DNA from: an uncultured Kineothrix sp.
GTDB lineage: Bacteria > Bacillota > Clostridia > Lachnospirales > Lachnospiraceae
Direction of reading: 5' to 3'
Assembly: GCA_910587275.1 (NCBI GenBank)
Contig: CAJUMD010000005.1
Coordinates: 1-64,000, forward strand
Length of the DNA: 64,000 bases
Below, in pieces: positions 8,457 through 17,845 of the stretch. Made by a program: the position numbers and the translations under genes. Numbering within the stretch: position 1 is the first letter of the stretch; every line of letters starts with the position of its first letter. Below the pieces are notes generated by a model, which had not been told where the DNA came from, did no database searches, and saw only the letters and a list, made by a program, of their open reading frames with translations.

Positions 8457-9164
8457 ATGAAGAATATGCTTAAAAAAAATCAGATTATGATTACCGCACT
8501 GGCAATTATGATTGCAGTGGCGGGCTACCTGAATTTTGCGGGTACAAAGGTAACGGAAGAAGATATCATGAGTGTGGACAGCGATACGGTGGTCAGTGAC
8601 GAAGCGGATACGGACGTGGCGGCGATGCTGGATATTTCCGACGAGGATATTTTACAGTCCACGGAATACGGGGATATCGAGAGCCTGGATACGGATGTCA
8701 GCGTATTATCCGACGATTACCTGGATGAAGGAATGGCGGAAAACGTGGAGGAAACGGCGCCCATGGACAGCGAAGTGCCGGGGGAAGCAGTTTTTACGTC
8801 CACATCCGGTATGAATTCCTTATCGGGGGCAAAACTGTTAAAGGAGCAGACAAGGGCAAAGAACAAGGAAATGCTGATGGAAATCATCAACAATGCCAAT
8901 ATCACGGAGAGCCAGAAGCAGGAAGCCGTGGATAACATGATTGCCCTGACGGATATTGCGGAGAAAGAGACGGCTGCAGAAATCCTGTTGGAATCCAAGG
9001 GATTTGCTGACGTGGTCGTAAGCATCAGCGACACGGGCGTGGATGTGGTAGTGGCTGCAGTGGAACTGTCGGAAGCCCAAAGGGCACAGATTGAGGATAT
9101 CATTACAAGGAAGACGGGGGTATCGCCGGAAACCATCATTATCAGCACCACGGCGGCGGAATAG
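8457..9164 (+). CDS. spoIIIAH: Stage III sporulation protein AH
   Basis: A 235-residue bitopic protein with one N-terminal helix (QIMITALAIMIAVAGYLNFAG) and an acidic region to about residue 100. The C-terminal domain (about 125-235) has the SpoIIIAH/YscJ-type fold signature AAEILLESKGFADVVVSIS. SpoIIIAH binds forespore SpoIIQ across the intermembrane space. It is the last gene of the operon, and the start follows GGGGAGAAAGAGGC. No terminator is visible downstream. The next gene has its own promoter. Confidence 0.94.
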   Translation: MKNMLKKNQIMITALAIMIAVAGYLNFAGTKVTEEDIMSVDSDTVVSDEADTDVAAMLDISDEDILQSTEYGDIESLDTDVSVLSDDYLDEGMAENVEETAPMDSEVPGEAVFTSTSGMNSLSGAKLLKEQTRAKNKEMLMEIINNANITESQKQEAVDNMIALTDIAEKETAAEILLESKGFADVVVSISDTGVDVVVAAVELSEAQRAQIEDIITRKTGVSPETIIISTTAAE

Positions 9165-9174
9165 GAAATAGGAG

Positions 9175-9203
9175 TTTATTTGGGAGCGGATATGTGCTAT
9201 AAT
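9175..9203 (+). promoter_or_regulatory. Promoter upstream of prfC
   Basis: TTTATT (9175-9180), 17 bases, TATAAT (9198-9203). It lies about 290 bases before the prfC start and gives a long leader (9210-9491) containing only a possible 46-codon reading frame. Confidence 0.55.
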
Positions 9204-9281
9204 ACTAGGCGTTGATGCTTTTGGGCAGGAGATGCCCGGATTTAAAAAAACGGGATACGCAAGAAGGTAAGAGGTATACGG

Positions 9282-9422
9282 ATGAAACATATATATTTCA
9301 TGGTACTTAACGGTGTGGAAACCGGGGCGGAAGATGCGGGGGAGCATGGGGGGCAAAGAACGGCTTTCCCTGCTTCCCGGACATACGGCTCCGTTTTTCC
9401 ATGTATTGTGGGTCCAACGTAG
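9282..9422 (+). CDS. Possible 46-residue leader peptide before prfC
   Basis: ATG 9282 follows AAGAGGTATACGG and opens a 46-codon frame ending at TAG 9420-9422, 69 bases before prfC. I recognise no similarity and composition is not decisive. It is listed because it has a ribosome binding site and lies in the long prfC leader. It may be chance. Confidence 0.2.
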   Translation: MKHIYFMVLNGVETGAEDAGEHGGQRTAFPASRTYGSVFPCIVGPT

Positions 9423-9491
9423 TGTCCGGAAATCAGACATACGGGAAGGAATGCAGCATATGCAGGAGAAAAAGGCATGGAGGAAAAATAC

Positions 9492-11084
9492 ATGGGCAAT
9501 TATGCAGAGGAAATAAACAGGAGAAGGACATTCGCAATCATATCACATCCCGATGCAGGGAAGACGACGCTGACCGAGAAATTCCTCCTTTACGGGGGAG
9601 CCATTAACCTGGCAGGAAGCGTAAAGGGGAAAGCGACAGCGCGCCATGCGGTTTCCGACTGGATGGAAATTGAGAAGGAAAGGGGTATTTCCGTTACCAG
9701 CAGCGTATTGCAGTTTGCATATGACGGTTTCTGCATCAATATTCTGGATACGCCGGGACACCAGGACTTTTCCGAGGATACTTACCGCACGCTGATGGCG
9801 GCGGATTCTGCCGTCATGGTGATTGACGCATCCAAGGGAGTGGAGGCGCAGACGAGAAAACTGTTTAAAGTCTGTGTGATGCGTAAGATTCCGATTTTTA
9901 CATTTATTAATAAGATGGACCGCGATGCGGGGGACATGTTTGAGCTTTTGGACGAAATTGAACGGGAACTGGGTATTGCCACCTGTCCCATGAACTGGCC
10001 CATCGGTTCCGGCAAGGGGTTTAAGGGTGTGTACGACAGGGGGGAGCAATGCGTATATACTTATTCCGATACCCAAAAGGGGACGAAAGAAGGGGAAACC
10101 ACTGTGATTCCGGCGGCGGAAGAAGCGCGCCTTACGGAATATATCGGCGGGGAACTAAAGGATAAATTGTATGAGGATATTGAGCTTTTGGACGGCGCCA
10201 GCGCGGAGTATGATTTGGACGTAATACGGGCAGGGGAATTGACGCCGGTGTTTTTCGGTTCAGCGCTGACGAATTTCGGGGTGGAGATTTTTTTGCAGCA
10301 CTTTTTAAAAATGACGACAACACCGCTTCCGCGGAGGGCGGATACCGGACTGGTTGATCCGGTGGAAAACCAGTTTTCCGCGTTTGTGTTTAAGATTCAG
10401 GCGAACATGAACAAAGCGCACCGGGACCGGATTGCATTTATGCGTATCTGTTCTGGGAAATATGAGGCGAGCATGGAAGTAAAACATGTGCAGGGAGGCA
10501 AGAACATGCGTCTCTCCCAGCCGCAGCAGATTATGGCCAGCGAGCGGAAGATTTTGGAAGAAGCGTATGCGGGAGATATCATAGGTGTATTCGACCCGGG
10601 GATTTTTGCCATCGGCGATACGCTCTGTATGCCTAAGGAGCAGTTCGTGTATGAAGGGATTCCCACTTTTGCTCCGGAACATTTTGCGAGGGTACGCCAA
10701 ATCGATACGATGAAGCGCAAGCAGTTTGTCAAGGGAATTGAGCAGATTGCACAGGAAGGGGCCATACAGATTTTCCAGGAATTTAACACGGGTATGGAAG
10801 AAATCATCGTGGGTGTGGTAGGCGTGCTGCAGTTTGAAGTGCTCAAATACAGGCTGGAAAATGAATATAATGTGGAAATTAAGCTGGAACCGCTTCCTTA
10901 TGAACATATCCGCTGGGTGGAAAACAAGGATATGGATATCATGAAGCTGACAGGTACTTCCGATATGAAGAAAGTGAAAGACATGAAGGGCAATCCGTTG
11001 CTTCTGTTCGTGAACCAGTGGAGTATCGGCATGACGCTGGACAGAAACGAAGGGTTAATATTATCCGAGTTTGGACGTGATTAA
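9492..11084 (+). CDS. prfC: Peptide chain release factor 3
   Basis: RF3 is a translational GTPase that recycles RF1/RF2 after peptide release. The product is about 530 residues. It has the G1 motif SHPDAGKTTLTEK near the N-terminus, switch II DTPGHQDFSED, and G4 NKMDRDAGD, followed by the RF3-specific C-terminal domains. I prefer ATG 9492 (MGNYAEEINRRRTFAII), which follows GGAGG with 8 bases spacing and matches the family's short N-terminus. ATG 9477 is an in-frame alternative. Confidence 0.95.
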   Translation: MGNYAEEINRRRTFAIISHPDAGKTTLTEKFLLYGGAINLAGSVKGKATARHAVSDWMEIEKERGISVTSSVLQFAYDGFCINILDTPGHQDFSEDTYRTLMAADSAVMVIDASKGVEAQTRKLFKVCVMRKIPIFTFINKMDRDAGDMFELLDEIERELGIATCPMNWPIGSGKGFKGVYDRGEQCVYTYSDTQKGTKEGETTVIPAAEEARLTEYIGGELKDKLYEDIELLDGASAEYDLDVIRAGELTPVFFGSALTNFGVEIFLQHFLKMTTTPLPRRADTGLVDPVENQFSAFVFKIQANMNKAHRDRIAFMRICSGKYEASMEVKHVQGGKNMRLSQPQQIMASERKILEEAYAGDIIGVFDPGIFAIGDTLCMPKEQFVYEGIPTFAPEHFARVRQIDTMKRKQFVKGIEQIAQEGAIQIFQEFNTGMEEIIVGVVGVLQFEVLKYRLENEYNVEIKLEPLPYEHIRWVENKDMDIMKLTGTSDMKKVKDMKGNPLLLFVNQWSIGMTLDRNEGLILSEFGRD

Positions 11085-12416
11085 TTGTTGGGAAAACAGA
11101 TAGGGAAAAAGGGAATACTCGCCGGTCTTTTCCTGCTGCTCCTGTTTGGGACAGGCTGCAGCATAAGTCCGGGCGGGCGGCAGGAAAAGGCTCCCGCCGT
11201 AACCAGAGAGCAGGACGACGGGAACCGTAATGCGGATATGGCGGACGAACTCCCGGCGGGGGAGAAATCCGGGGCAGAAGGTGCGGCACCGGGGGAAAGT
11301 GCGGAAACCGGCACGGAAGAAACGGGGGAGGATACTGCCCGTGAGGCGGTAGGATTGTCGGAGGAGAAACTCCCGCTATTGCTTGCGGCACAGGAAGGTC
11401 ACTATCATTTTGACCGTTTAAACGGGGACATGCAGTTGGTATATGTGGAAATCTATCAGATTCTCTGCGGCAGGGGAGAAGATGTAAGGATTTCCTGTAT
11501 GGATACGGACCGGATTGAAAAGGCGTTTCAGTGCGTGCTAAATGACCATCCCGAAATCTTTTATGTGGACGGCTATACGTTTACCAAGTATACGCTGGGG
11601 GAAGAACTGAAAAAAATTACTTTTACCGGGACATACCATATGGAGCGGGAAGAAGTGGAAGCAAACCAAAAAAAGATTAAGCAATATGTGTCGTTGTGTC
11701 TTTCGGGTATTCCGGCAGAGGCGGATGAATATGAAAAGGTAAAATATGTCTATGAATATATCATCGACCATACGGAGTATAATGCGGACGCGGCGGATAA
11801 CCAAAATATCTGTTCCGTTTTCCTCTATGGGCAGTCCGTGTGTCAGGGGTATGCCAAGGCAATGCAGTACCTGTTAAATGAGCTGGATATTTTTTCCACC
11901 CTTGTCATCGGGAGAGTGTCGGACGGGGAAGGACATGCCTGGAATCTGGTGCGGATTGACGGGCAATACTATTATGTGGATGCCACATGGGGGGATGCTT
12001 CCTACCGGATGGTGGAAGAAGCGGATTCCGGAGGGGAAGAAAACGGCGGACATGAGAACCTTCCGACCATTAACTATGACTACCTTTGCGTGACTACCGA
12101 GCAGCTGCGCAGGACCCACACCATAGAAAACGTCGTGGAACTGCCGGAATGTACGTCCATGGAGGCAAATTATTATGTGAGGGAAGGGGCGTATTTTACT
12201 TCGCTGGATGAGGAAAAACTGCGTGGGCTTTTTGAAAAAGAGTATGCCAAAGGCAGTACCTATGTGACCTTAAAATGCAGCGGGGAGACGGTTTACCAGC
12301 AGATGGGGGAATTTCTGATTGAAGAACAGGAGATTTTCCGCTATTTGGACAGCCCGGACGGGGTGGTTGCTTATGCGGATAATGCGGAGCAGATGAGTCT
12401 GAGCTTTTGGTTGTGA
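11085..12416 (+). CDS. Transglutaminase-like lipoprotein
   Basis: A secreted lipoprotein of about 443 residues. The N-terminal signal helix [15 protein letters not shown] ends in a lipobox cysteine, followed by a charged low-complexity linker to about residue 95. The transglutaminase-like core has a Cys in [13 protein letters not shown] (about 255), a His in EGHAWNLV (about 285) and an Asp in YYVDATWGD (about 300), so the catalytic triad is complete. Family members act as proteases, peptidases or cross-linkers, and the substrate here is unknown. Translation appears to start at TTG 11085, directly after the prfC stop, suggesting coupling. Confidence 0.8.
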   Translation: MLGKQIGKKGILAGLFLLLLFGTGCSISPGGRQEKAPAVTREQDDGNRNADMADELPAGEKSGAEGAAPGESAETGTEETGEDTAREAVGLSEEKLPLLLAAQEGHYHFDRLNGDMQLVYVEIYQILCGRGEDVRISCMDTDRIEKAFQCVLNDHPEIFYVDGYTFTKYTLGEELKKITFTGTYHMEREEVEANQKKIKQYVSLCLSGIPAEADEYEKVKYVYEYIIDHTEYNADAADNQNICSVFLYGQSVCQGYAKAMQYLLNELDIFSTLVIGRVSDGEGHAWNLVRIDGQYYYVDATWGDASYRMVEEADSGGEENGGHENLPTINYDYLCVTTEQLRRTHTIENVVELPECTSMEANYYVREGAYFTSLDEEKLRGLFEKEYAKGSTYVTLKCSGETVYQQMGEFLIEEQEIFRYLDSPDGVVAYADNAEQMSLSFWL

Positions 12417-12536
12417 GACGGCGGTAAGGAACCGTTAATAAATGAAAAGATGGGTCTATGCAAATCCAGGAAATTTTGGTATCATGGTAAAAATGGGGTT
12501 GTGTTTACGGTTTGTGAGTAAAATGGAGGTTTTGGA

Positions 12537-12923
12537 ATGGAAAAAGAATTAGATAAAAGTACGCAGGTATTAAAGGAAGATGAGGGAATCGGCTCGGTGA
12601 AGATTGCGGATGACGTGGTGGCGATGATTGCGGGAATCGCGGCGGCGGAAGTGGACGGTGTGGCGGCGATGGCTGGTAATGTACCGAATGAGTTCATGAG
12701 CAAGGTGGGCGTGAAGAACCTGAAAAAAGGCGTGAAGGTGGAAGTGTACAATAAAGTGGTAAAGGTGGATTTGGCGCTGATTATGGAATACGGTTACAAT
12801 ATTCCGGCAACCAGCCAGAAAGTACAGGAAAAGGTGAAGAACGCCATTGAGAACATGACCGGGCTGGAAGTATCGGATGTCAATATCCGTATTGCCGGAG
12901 TGAACATGTTAAAGGACAGATAG
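12537..12923 (+). CDS. Asp23/Gls24 family envelope stress protein
   Basis: A 128-residue Asp23/Gls24-family protein, with the characteristic [20 protein letters not shown] (about 22-41) and [21 protein letters not shown]. Staphylococcal Asp23 is a membrane-associated cell-envelope homeostasis protein, and the precise role in Clostridia is not settled. It stands just before nusB, its usual Firmicutes neighbour. The start follows ATGGAGGTTTTGG. Confidence 0.93.
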   Translation: MEKELDKSTQVLKEDEGIGSVKIADDVVAMIAGIAAAEVDGVAAMAGNVPNEFMSKVGVKNLKKGVKVEVYNKVVKVDLALIMEYGYNIPATSQKVQEKVKNAIENMTGLEVSDVNIRIAGVNMLKDR

Positions 12924-12936
12924 GACGAAAGCAAAG

Positions 12937-13335
12937 ATGGGAAGACGAGAACTGAGAGAGCAAATCTTTAAGCTGTTGTTCCGTGTGGAATTTAATCCTT
13001 TGGAAGACATGCCGGAGCAGGAAAAGTTGTTTTTTGAAGAAGAAGAAAACGCAGCGGACGAGAAAGACGAGCAGTATATTCTTGGGAAATACGGGGATAT
13101 TGTTTCCAAGCTGGATGTCATTGACGAGATGATTAATAAAGAAGCGAAAGGCTGGGAAACCGGGCGGATGGGGAAGGTGGACCTGACGTTAATCCGCCTT
13201 GCGGTTTATGAGATGAAGTATGACGATGACATACCGACCGGCGTGGCAATCAACGAGGCGGTAGAACTGGCGAAGAAATTCGGGCAGGACAATTCCCCGT
13301 CTTTTATCAACGGGGTACTTGCGAAATTTGCGTAA
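12937..13335 (+). CDS. nusB: Transcription antitermination protein NusB
   Basis: NusB binds boxA RNA with S10 (NusE) in antitermination complexes, chiefly on rRNA operons. The product is 132 residues, starts [19 protein letters not shown] and ends with the family signature [22 protein letters not shown]. It carries an acidic insertion ([13 protein letters not shown], about 36-48). It lies 13 bases after asp23. Confidence 0.96.
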   Translation: MGRRELREQIFKLLFRVEFNPLEDMPEQEKLFFEEEENAADEKDEQYILGKYGDIVSKLDVIDEMINKEAKGWETGRMGKVDLTLIRLAVYEMKYDDDIPTGVAINEAVELAKKFGQDNSPSFINGVLAKFA

Positions 13336-13413
13336 GGGACTGTCCGGCAGACGCTTTGCGGCCGGAGTGGGATTGGCGGCAGGGCAGACGGTTCCTGCGT
13401 ACGTTCAGGGGGC

Positions 13414-14637
13414 ATGGTTATAGGAATGAAGCAGAATGTGTATACCGTGGCACAAGTGAATGCATATATTAAGAATATGTTTACGCAGGATTTTATGCTG
13501 CAGTCGCTTTTCGTAAAAGGGGAAGTGAGTAACTGCAAATACCATTCCTCAGGACATATTTATTTTACGTTAAAGGATGAGAAAGGAACGATTTCCTGCG
13601 TGATGTTTGCGGGGAACCGTTCCGGTCTTGCTTTTCGGATGCAGGAGGGGCAGCAGGTCGTTGTCGGCGGGATGGTGGATGTCTATGAAAGGGACGGGAA
13701 ATACCAGTTATATGCGAAGCAGATTGTGCTGGACGGGGCAGGGATTTTGTATGAGCGCTATGAGCGACTTAAGAAGGAACTGGAAGAACGGGGAATGTTC
13801 GATGCCTTCTATAAACAGCCGGTACCGAAATTCATCCGTACGCTGGGTGTAGTGACTGCCGCCACGGGTGCGGCGGTGAGGGATATTATCAACATTGCGT
13901 CCAGAAGGAACCCTTATGTACAGATTATTTTATATCCGGCCATTGTGCAGGGGGACGCGGCAGTTCCTTCCATCGTGAAAGGAATACGTTCGCTGGAGCG
14001 GTATGGCGTGGACGTTATGATTGTGGGACGCGGCGGCGGTTCCATCGAAGACTTATGGGCGTTTAATGAAGAAGCGGTGGCGCAGGCAATTTTTGACTGC
14101 CGGGTGCCGGTGATTTCTGCGGTAGGGCATGAAACGGATACGACGATTTCGGATTATGTGGCGGATTTGCGCGCCCCTACCCCTTCGGCAGCGGCGGAAC
14201 TGGCAGTATATGAGTATGCCAAGCTGCAGGAGGAGATGGAGGATTGCCGTTATACGCTGGAACGGCTGTTTCGGAATAAGATGAGCTTGTACCGGGGCAG
14301 GCTGGAGAACTTTGGGACGAAGCTGCGGTACTTAAGTCCTGCCGGCAGAATCCGGGAAAAGCGGACTTATGCCATGAAACTGGAAGACCGGATGGAAAAC
14401 GCCATGAAGGCAGTCCTTATGGAGAAAAGGCATAAACTGGAAGTATATATTGAACGGCTGAAAGGATTGTCACCTTTGGACAAGCTGAACCAGGGCTTTT
14501 CCTATGTGTCGGATGCGGAAGGAAAGACCGTGAACGATATCGGACAGGTGGAAGCCGGGAGCTTTTTGGATATCCATGTCAGGAACGGACGGATACGGGC
14601 AGAGGCAGTTGCCGTGGAGCACGTGGAATGGCAATAG
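13414..14637 (+). CDS. xseA: Exodeoxyribonuclease VII large subunit
   Basis: Large subunit of ExoVII, which degrades single-stranded DNA in both directions. The product is 407 residues. It has an N-terminal OB-fold (about 5-105, VYTVAQVNAYIKNMF...), then the catalytic domain with MIVGRGGGSIEDLWAFNEE (about 210-228) and VISAVGHETDTTISDYVAD (about 235-253). The start is ATG 13414 or ATG 13426, and neither has a clearly better ribosome binding site. xseB follows. Confidence 0.95.
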   Translation: MVIGMKQNVYTVAQVNAYIKNMFTQDFMLQSLFVKGEVSNCKYHSSGHIYFTLKDEKGTISCVMFAGNRSGLAFRMQEGQQVVVGGMVDVYERDGKYQLYAKQIVLDGAGILYERYERLKKELEERGMFDAFYKQPVPKFIRTLGVVTAATGAAVRDIINIASRRNPYVQIILYPAIVQGDAAVPSIVKGIRSLERYGVDVMIVGRGGGSIEDLWAFNEEAVAQAIFDCRVPVISAVGHETDTTISDYVADLRAPTPSAAAELAVYEYAKLQEEMEDCRYTLERLFRNKMSLYRGRLENFGTKLRYLSPAGRIREKRTYAMKLEDRMENAMKAVLMEKRHKLEVYIERLKGLSPLDKLNQGFSYVSDAEGKTVNDIGQVEAGSFLDIHVRNGRIRAEAVAVEHVEWQ

Positions 14638-14688
14638 GGTGTGTGCGGCAGCCGGGAATCATACAGACGGACGGAAAGAACGGGAAGG

Positions 14689-14934
14689 ATGGTGGAAATG
14701 CAGATGGAAACAGGGGCGGAAATGCAGACGGGCCGGGAACTGACCCTGGAAGAATCTTTTGAAGTACTGGAAGAATTGATATCCAGGCTGGAAGCCGAGG
14801 ACATCACGTTGGAGGAGTCTTTCCAGGTATACCGGGAAGGCATGGAAATACTGAAAGACTGCAACGGCAGGATTGACCGTGTGGAAAAGAAAGTGTTGAA
14901 AATGAATGAGGATGGACAGACGGATGAATTTTAA
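14689..14934 (+). CDS. xseB: Exodeoxyribonuclease VII small subunit
   Basis: Small subunit of ExoVII. The core LTLEESFEVLEELISRLEAE and ITLEESFQVYREGMEIL is diagnostic. Starts are possible at ATG 14689, 14698 and 14704. I give the first, which yields 81 residues and follows GGGAAGG. The frame is open back to 14641, but that extension overlaps no family homology. The end overlaps the ispA start. Confidence 0.92.
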   Translation: MVEMQMETGAEMQTGRELTLEESFEVLEELISRLEAEDITLEESFQVYREGMEILKDCNGRIDRVEKKVLKMNEDGQTDEF

Positions 14935-15841
14935 GGAAGAATTGGCGGCAAGGACGGCGCAGGTAGAGACCGTGATAAAAAAATACCTTCCGGAAGAAAA
15001 GGGATACCAGAAAACGGTAGTGGAAGCCATGAATTACAGTATACTGGCAGGGGGAAAGCGGCTGCGTCCGATGCTGATGCAGGAAACCTTCCGCCTGTTT
15101 GGCGGATTGGGGGAAGTAGTGGAGCCTTTTATGGCGGCGTTGGAAATGGTGCATACGTATTCGCTGGTGCATGACGATCTTCCCTGCATGGATAACGACG
15201 AATACCGGAGAGGCCAGAAGACCACCCATGTGGTATACGGAGAGGGCATGGCGGTGCTGGCGGGCGACGGTCTGTTAAATTACGCGTTTGAAACTGCCGT
15301 GAAAGCCTTCGGGACGGCCGGCGGTACGCAAGACCCTGTCAGGGTGGCAAAAGCCCTTGGCGTATTTGCCAAGAAAGCGGGTATCCATGGAATGATAGGC
15401 GGGCAGACGGCGGATATCGAAGCGGAAGACAGGGAGGCAAAAGGGGTGGAACAGCCGGTGACGGAAGATGCACTTCTTTTTATCCATGAGCATAAGACGG
15501 CAGCGTTAATCCAAAGCGCCATGATGACCGGCGCCATACTGGCGGGGGCGGACGGGGATGCGGTCATCCAGATGGAAAACTGTGCTTATAACATCGGTAT
15601 CGCTTTCCAAATCCAGGATGATATCCTGGATGTCACCGGCAGTTTGGAAGTGCTGGGGAAAGCGGCAGGGAGCGATGCGAAGAACCATAAGACTACTTAT
15701 GTTACGTTAAAGGGTATGGAGCAGGCAAAACAGGACGTGGAAAGGCTTTCCGGGGAAGCCGTTTCCATCCTGACCTCTTATTCCCCGCGGAATGAGTTTC
15801 TGGAGGAACTGGTCCGGCAGTTGGTGGGCAGGGAAAAATAA
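14924..15841 (+). CDS. ispA: Geranyl/farnesyl diphosphate synthase
   Basis: A short-chain trans-prenyl diphosphate synthase that condenses IPP with allylic diphosphates to make C10-C15 (possibly C20) precursors for undecaprenyl and quinone chains. It is about 305 residues. The first aspartate-rich motif is in HDDLPCMDND (about 85-94) and the second in QDDILDVTG (about 230). ATG 14924 (MNFKEELAART) is preferred to ATG 14906. It sits between xseB and dxs, the common Firmicutes isoprenoid arrangement. Confidence 0.95.
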   Translation: MNFKEELAARTAQVETVIKKYLPEEKGYQKTVVEAMNYSILAGGKRLRPMLMQETFRLFGGLGEVVEPFMAALEMVHTYSLVHDDLPCMDNDEYRRGQKTTHVVYGEGMAVLAGDGLLNYAFETAVKAFGTAGGTQDPVRVAKALGVFAKKAGIHGMIGGQTADIEAEDREAKGVEQPVTEDALLFIHEHKTAALIQSAMMTGAILAGADGDAVIQMENCAYNIGIAFQIQDDILDVTGSLEVLGKAAGSDAKNHKTTYVTLKGMEQAKQDVERLSGEAVSILTSYSPRNEFLEELVRQLVGREK

Positions 15842-15907
15842 GGAAGCCGGAAAGATTCATCCGGGAGGATGTGCGGTAACGGAAAACAGGACAAAGAGGG
15901 TATGGAT

Positions 15908-17770
15908 ATGCTACTGGACAGTATTTCGCAGGTAAACGATATCAAAAATATCAGGGAAGAAGATTATGAGACGCTGGCAGAGGAAATCCGGCAGTTTTTA
16001 ATTGAAAAAATCAGTGTAACGGGCGGGCATCTTGGTTCCAATTTGGGTGCGGTGGAGCTTACCATGGCGCTGCATTTGTCGCTGAACCTTCCGGAAGATA
16101 AAATCATATGGGATGTGGGACATCAGTCTTATACCCACAAGTTACTGACCGGAAGGAGGGACGGGTTTGAGACGCTGCGTAAATACGGTGGTATGAGCGG
16201 CTTTCCGAAACGCAAGGAAAGCAACTGCGATGCCTTTGACACCGGGCACAGTTCCACGTCCATATCGGCGGGGCTGGGACTGGTAAAAGCGCGGGATTTA
16301 AAGGGCGAAAGACATACGGTGGTATCGGTCATCGGCGACGGCTCCCTGACCGGGGGGATGGCATACGAAGCATTAAACAATGCTGCAAGGCTGGATACCA
16401 ACTTTATCATTGTATTAAACGACAACAACATGTCTATCTCGGAAAACGTGGGCGGTGTGTCCAGGTACCTGAATAACATCCGGACGGCGGACCGTTACCT
16501 GGGACTGCGGGACGGGGTATACAATACGTTAAAGGATATGCCCAAATACGGCGACCAAATGGTAAAGTTCATCCGCCGTGCCAAGAACAGTTTTAAACAG
16601 TTGGTGATTCCGGGCATGATGTTTGAGGATATGGGCATCACATACCTGGGCCCGGTGGACGGGCATGACATTCCGCGCTTAATCCGTGTGCTGCAGGAAG
16701 CCAAAAGGGTGAAAAAAGCGGTGATTGTGCATGTGCTGACGCAAAAGGGAAAGGGCTATGTGCCGGCGGAGCGGCATCCGGCAAGATTCCACGGGGCGGA
16801 ACCTTTTGAAATCGAAACGGGACTGCCTGCCCATCCGCGGACGAAGGCAAATTACACGGATATCTTTTCCACGGTCATGACGAAACTGGGGCAGCGGGAT
16901 GAAAAAGTGGTGGCAATTACAGCGGCAATGCCGGACGGCACGGGATTAAAACGGTTCCATAACATGTATCCCGACCGTTTTTTCGATGTGGGGATTGCAG
17001 AGGAACATGCCGTGACGTTTGCGGCAGGACTGGCTTCAGGCGGTATGAAACCGATTGTGGCGGTATATTCCTCTTTCCTGCAAAGGGCCTATGACCAGAT
17101 TCTGCACGATGTCTGTATCCAAAACCTTCCGGTGGTATTTGCCATTGACCGTGCAGGGCTGGTGGGAAGCGACGGGGAAACCCACCAGGGGATTTTTGAC
17201 CTGTCTTATTTGTCGTCCATTCCAAACATGCATATCATGGCGCCCAAAAACAAATGGGAGCTTTCCGATATGATTAAGTATGCGGTGGATTTCGGCGCCC
17301 CCATTGCGGTGCGGTATCCCAGGGGGGAGGCTTACGACGGGTTAAAGGAATTCCGTCTCCCCATTGAATACGGGAAAAGCGAATGGATTTACGAGGAAGA
17401 AGACATCTGCCTGATGGCGGTGGGCAGCATGGTCAGGGTGGCGGAACAGGTGCGCAGGGAATTAAAGGAAAGGGGATACTCCTGTTCACTGGTCAATGCG
17501 CGGTTTGTTAAACCCATCGACGAGGAAGCGGTAATGGAAGCGCGGGCAGTACATAAACTGCTGGTAACGATGGAGGAAAACGTGGCAAGCGGCGGTTTCG
17601 GTGAAAAAGTAAGGGAATTTCTGGACCGTACGGGCGGCGGGAGGATGCTTTCCATTACGGTTCCGGACGAGTATGTGGAACATGGAAATGTGGAGCTTTT
17701 GAAGCAGGAAATCGGGATGGATGCGGACAGTGTGGTGAAGCGGGTAATTACGGAGTACTGTGCGTTGTAG
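15908..17770 (+). CDS. dxs: 1-deoxy-D-xylulose-5-phosphate synthase
   Basis: First enzyme of the MEP isoprenoid pathway: a TPP-dependent condensation of pyruvate with glyceraldehyde-3-phosphate. About 620 residues. It contains the TPP-binding region VIGDGSLTGGMAYEALNNA (about 140-158), the N-terminal HLGSNLGAVELT, and the transketolase signature DVGIAEEHAVTFAAGLA (about 360). ATG 15908 follows GAGGG at seven bases and gives MLLDSISQVNDI. The frame is open to 15869. It lies directly downstream of ispA, so both isoprenoid genes are probably co-expressed. Confidence 0.96.
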   Translation: MLLDSISQVNDIKNIREEDYETLAEEIRQFLIEKISVTGGHLGSNLGAVELTMALHLSLNLPEDKIIWDVGHQSYTHKLLTGRRDGFETLRKYGGMSGFPKRKESNCDAFDTGHSSTSISAGLGLVKARDLKGERHTVVSVIGDGSLTGGMAYEALNNAARLDTNFIIVLNDNNMSISENVGGVSRYLNNIRTADRYLGLRDGVYNTLKDMPKYGDQMVKFIRRAKNSFKQLVIPGMMFEDMGITYLGPVDGHDIPRLIRVLQEAKRVKKAVIVHVLTQKGKGYVPAERHPARFHGAEPFEIETGLPAHPRTKANYTDIFSTVMTKLGQRDEKVVAITAAMPDGTGLKRFHNMYPDRFFDVGIAEEHAVTFAAGLASGGMKPIVAVYSSFLQRAYDQILHDVCIQNLPVVFAIDRAGLVGSDGETHQGIFDLSYLSSIPNMHIMAPKNKWELSDMIKYAVDFGAPIAVRYPRGEAYDGLKEFRLPIEYGKSEWIYEEEDICLMAVGSMVRVAEQVRRELKERGYSCSLVNARFVKPIDEEAVMEARAVHKLLVTMEENVASGGFGEKVREFLDRTGGGRMLSITVPDEYVEHGNVELLKQEIGMDADSVVKRVITEYCAL

Positions 17771-17845
17771 GCGGTATCAGCCAGGCAGTCCTTTTCCGCC
17801 TCAAACAGGGAATGGATGCCTCATAAGCGGGCGAGGGGTAACGGT

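Noticed and set aside
8717..9151. Minus-strand frame opposite spoIIIAH
   Set aside because: Ser/Thr/Ile-rich shadow of the sporulation gene, with no upstream signals.
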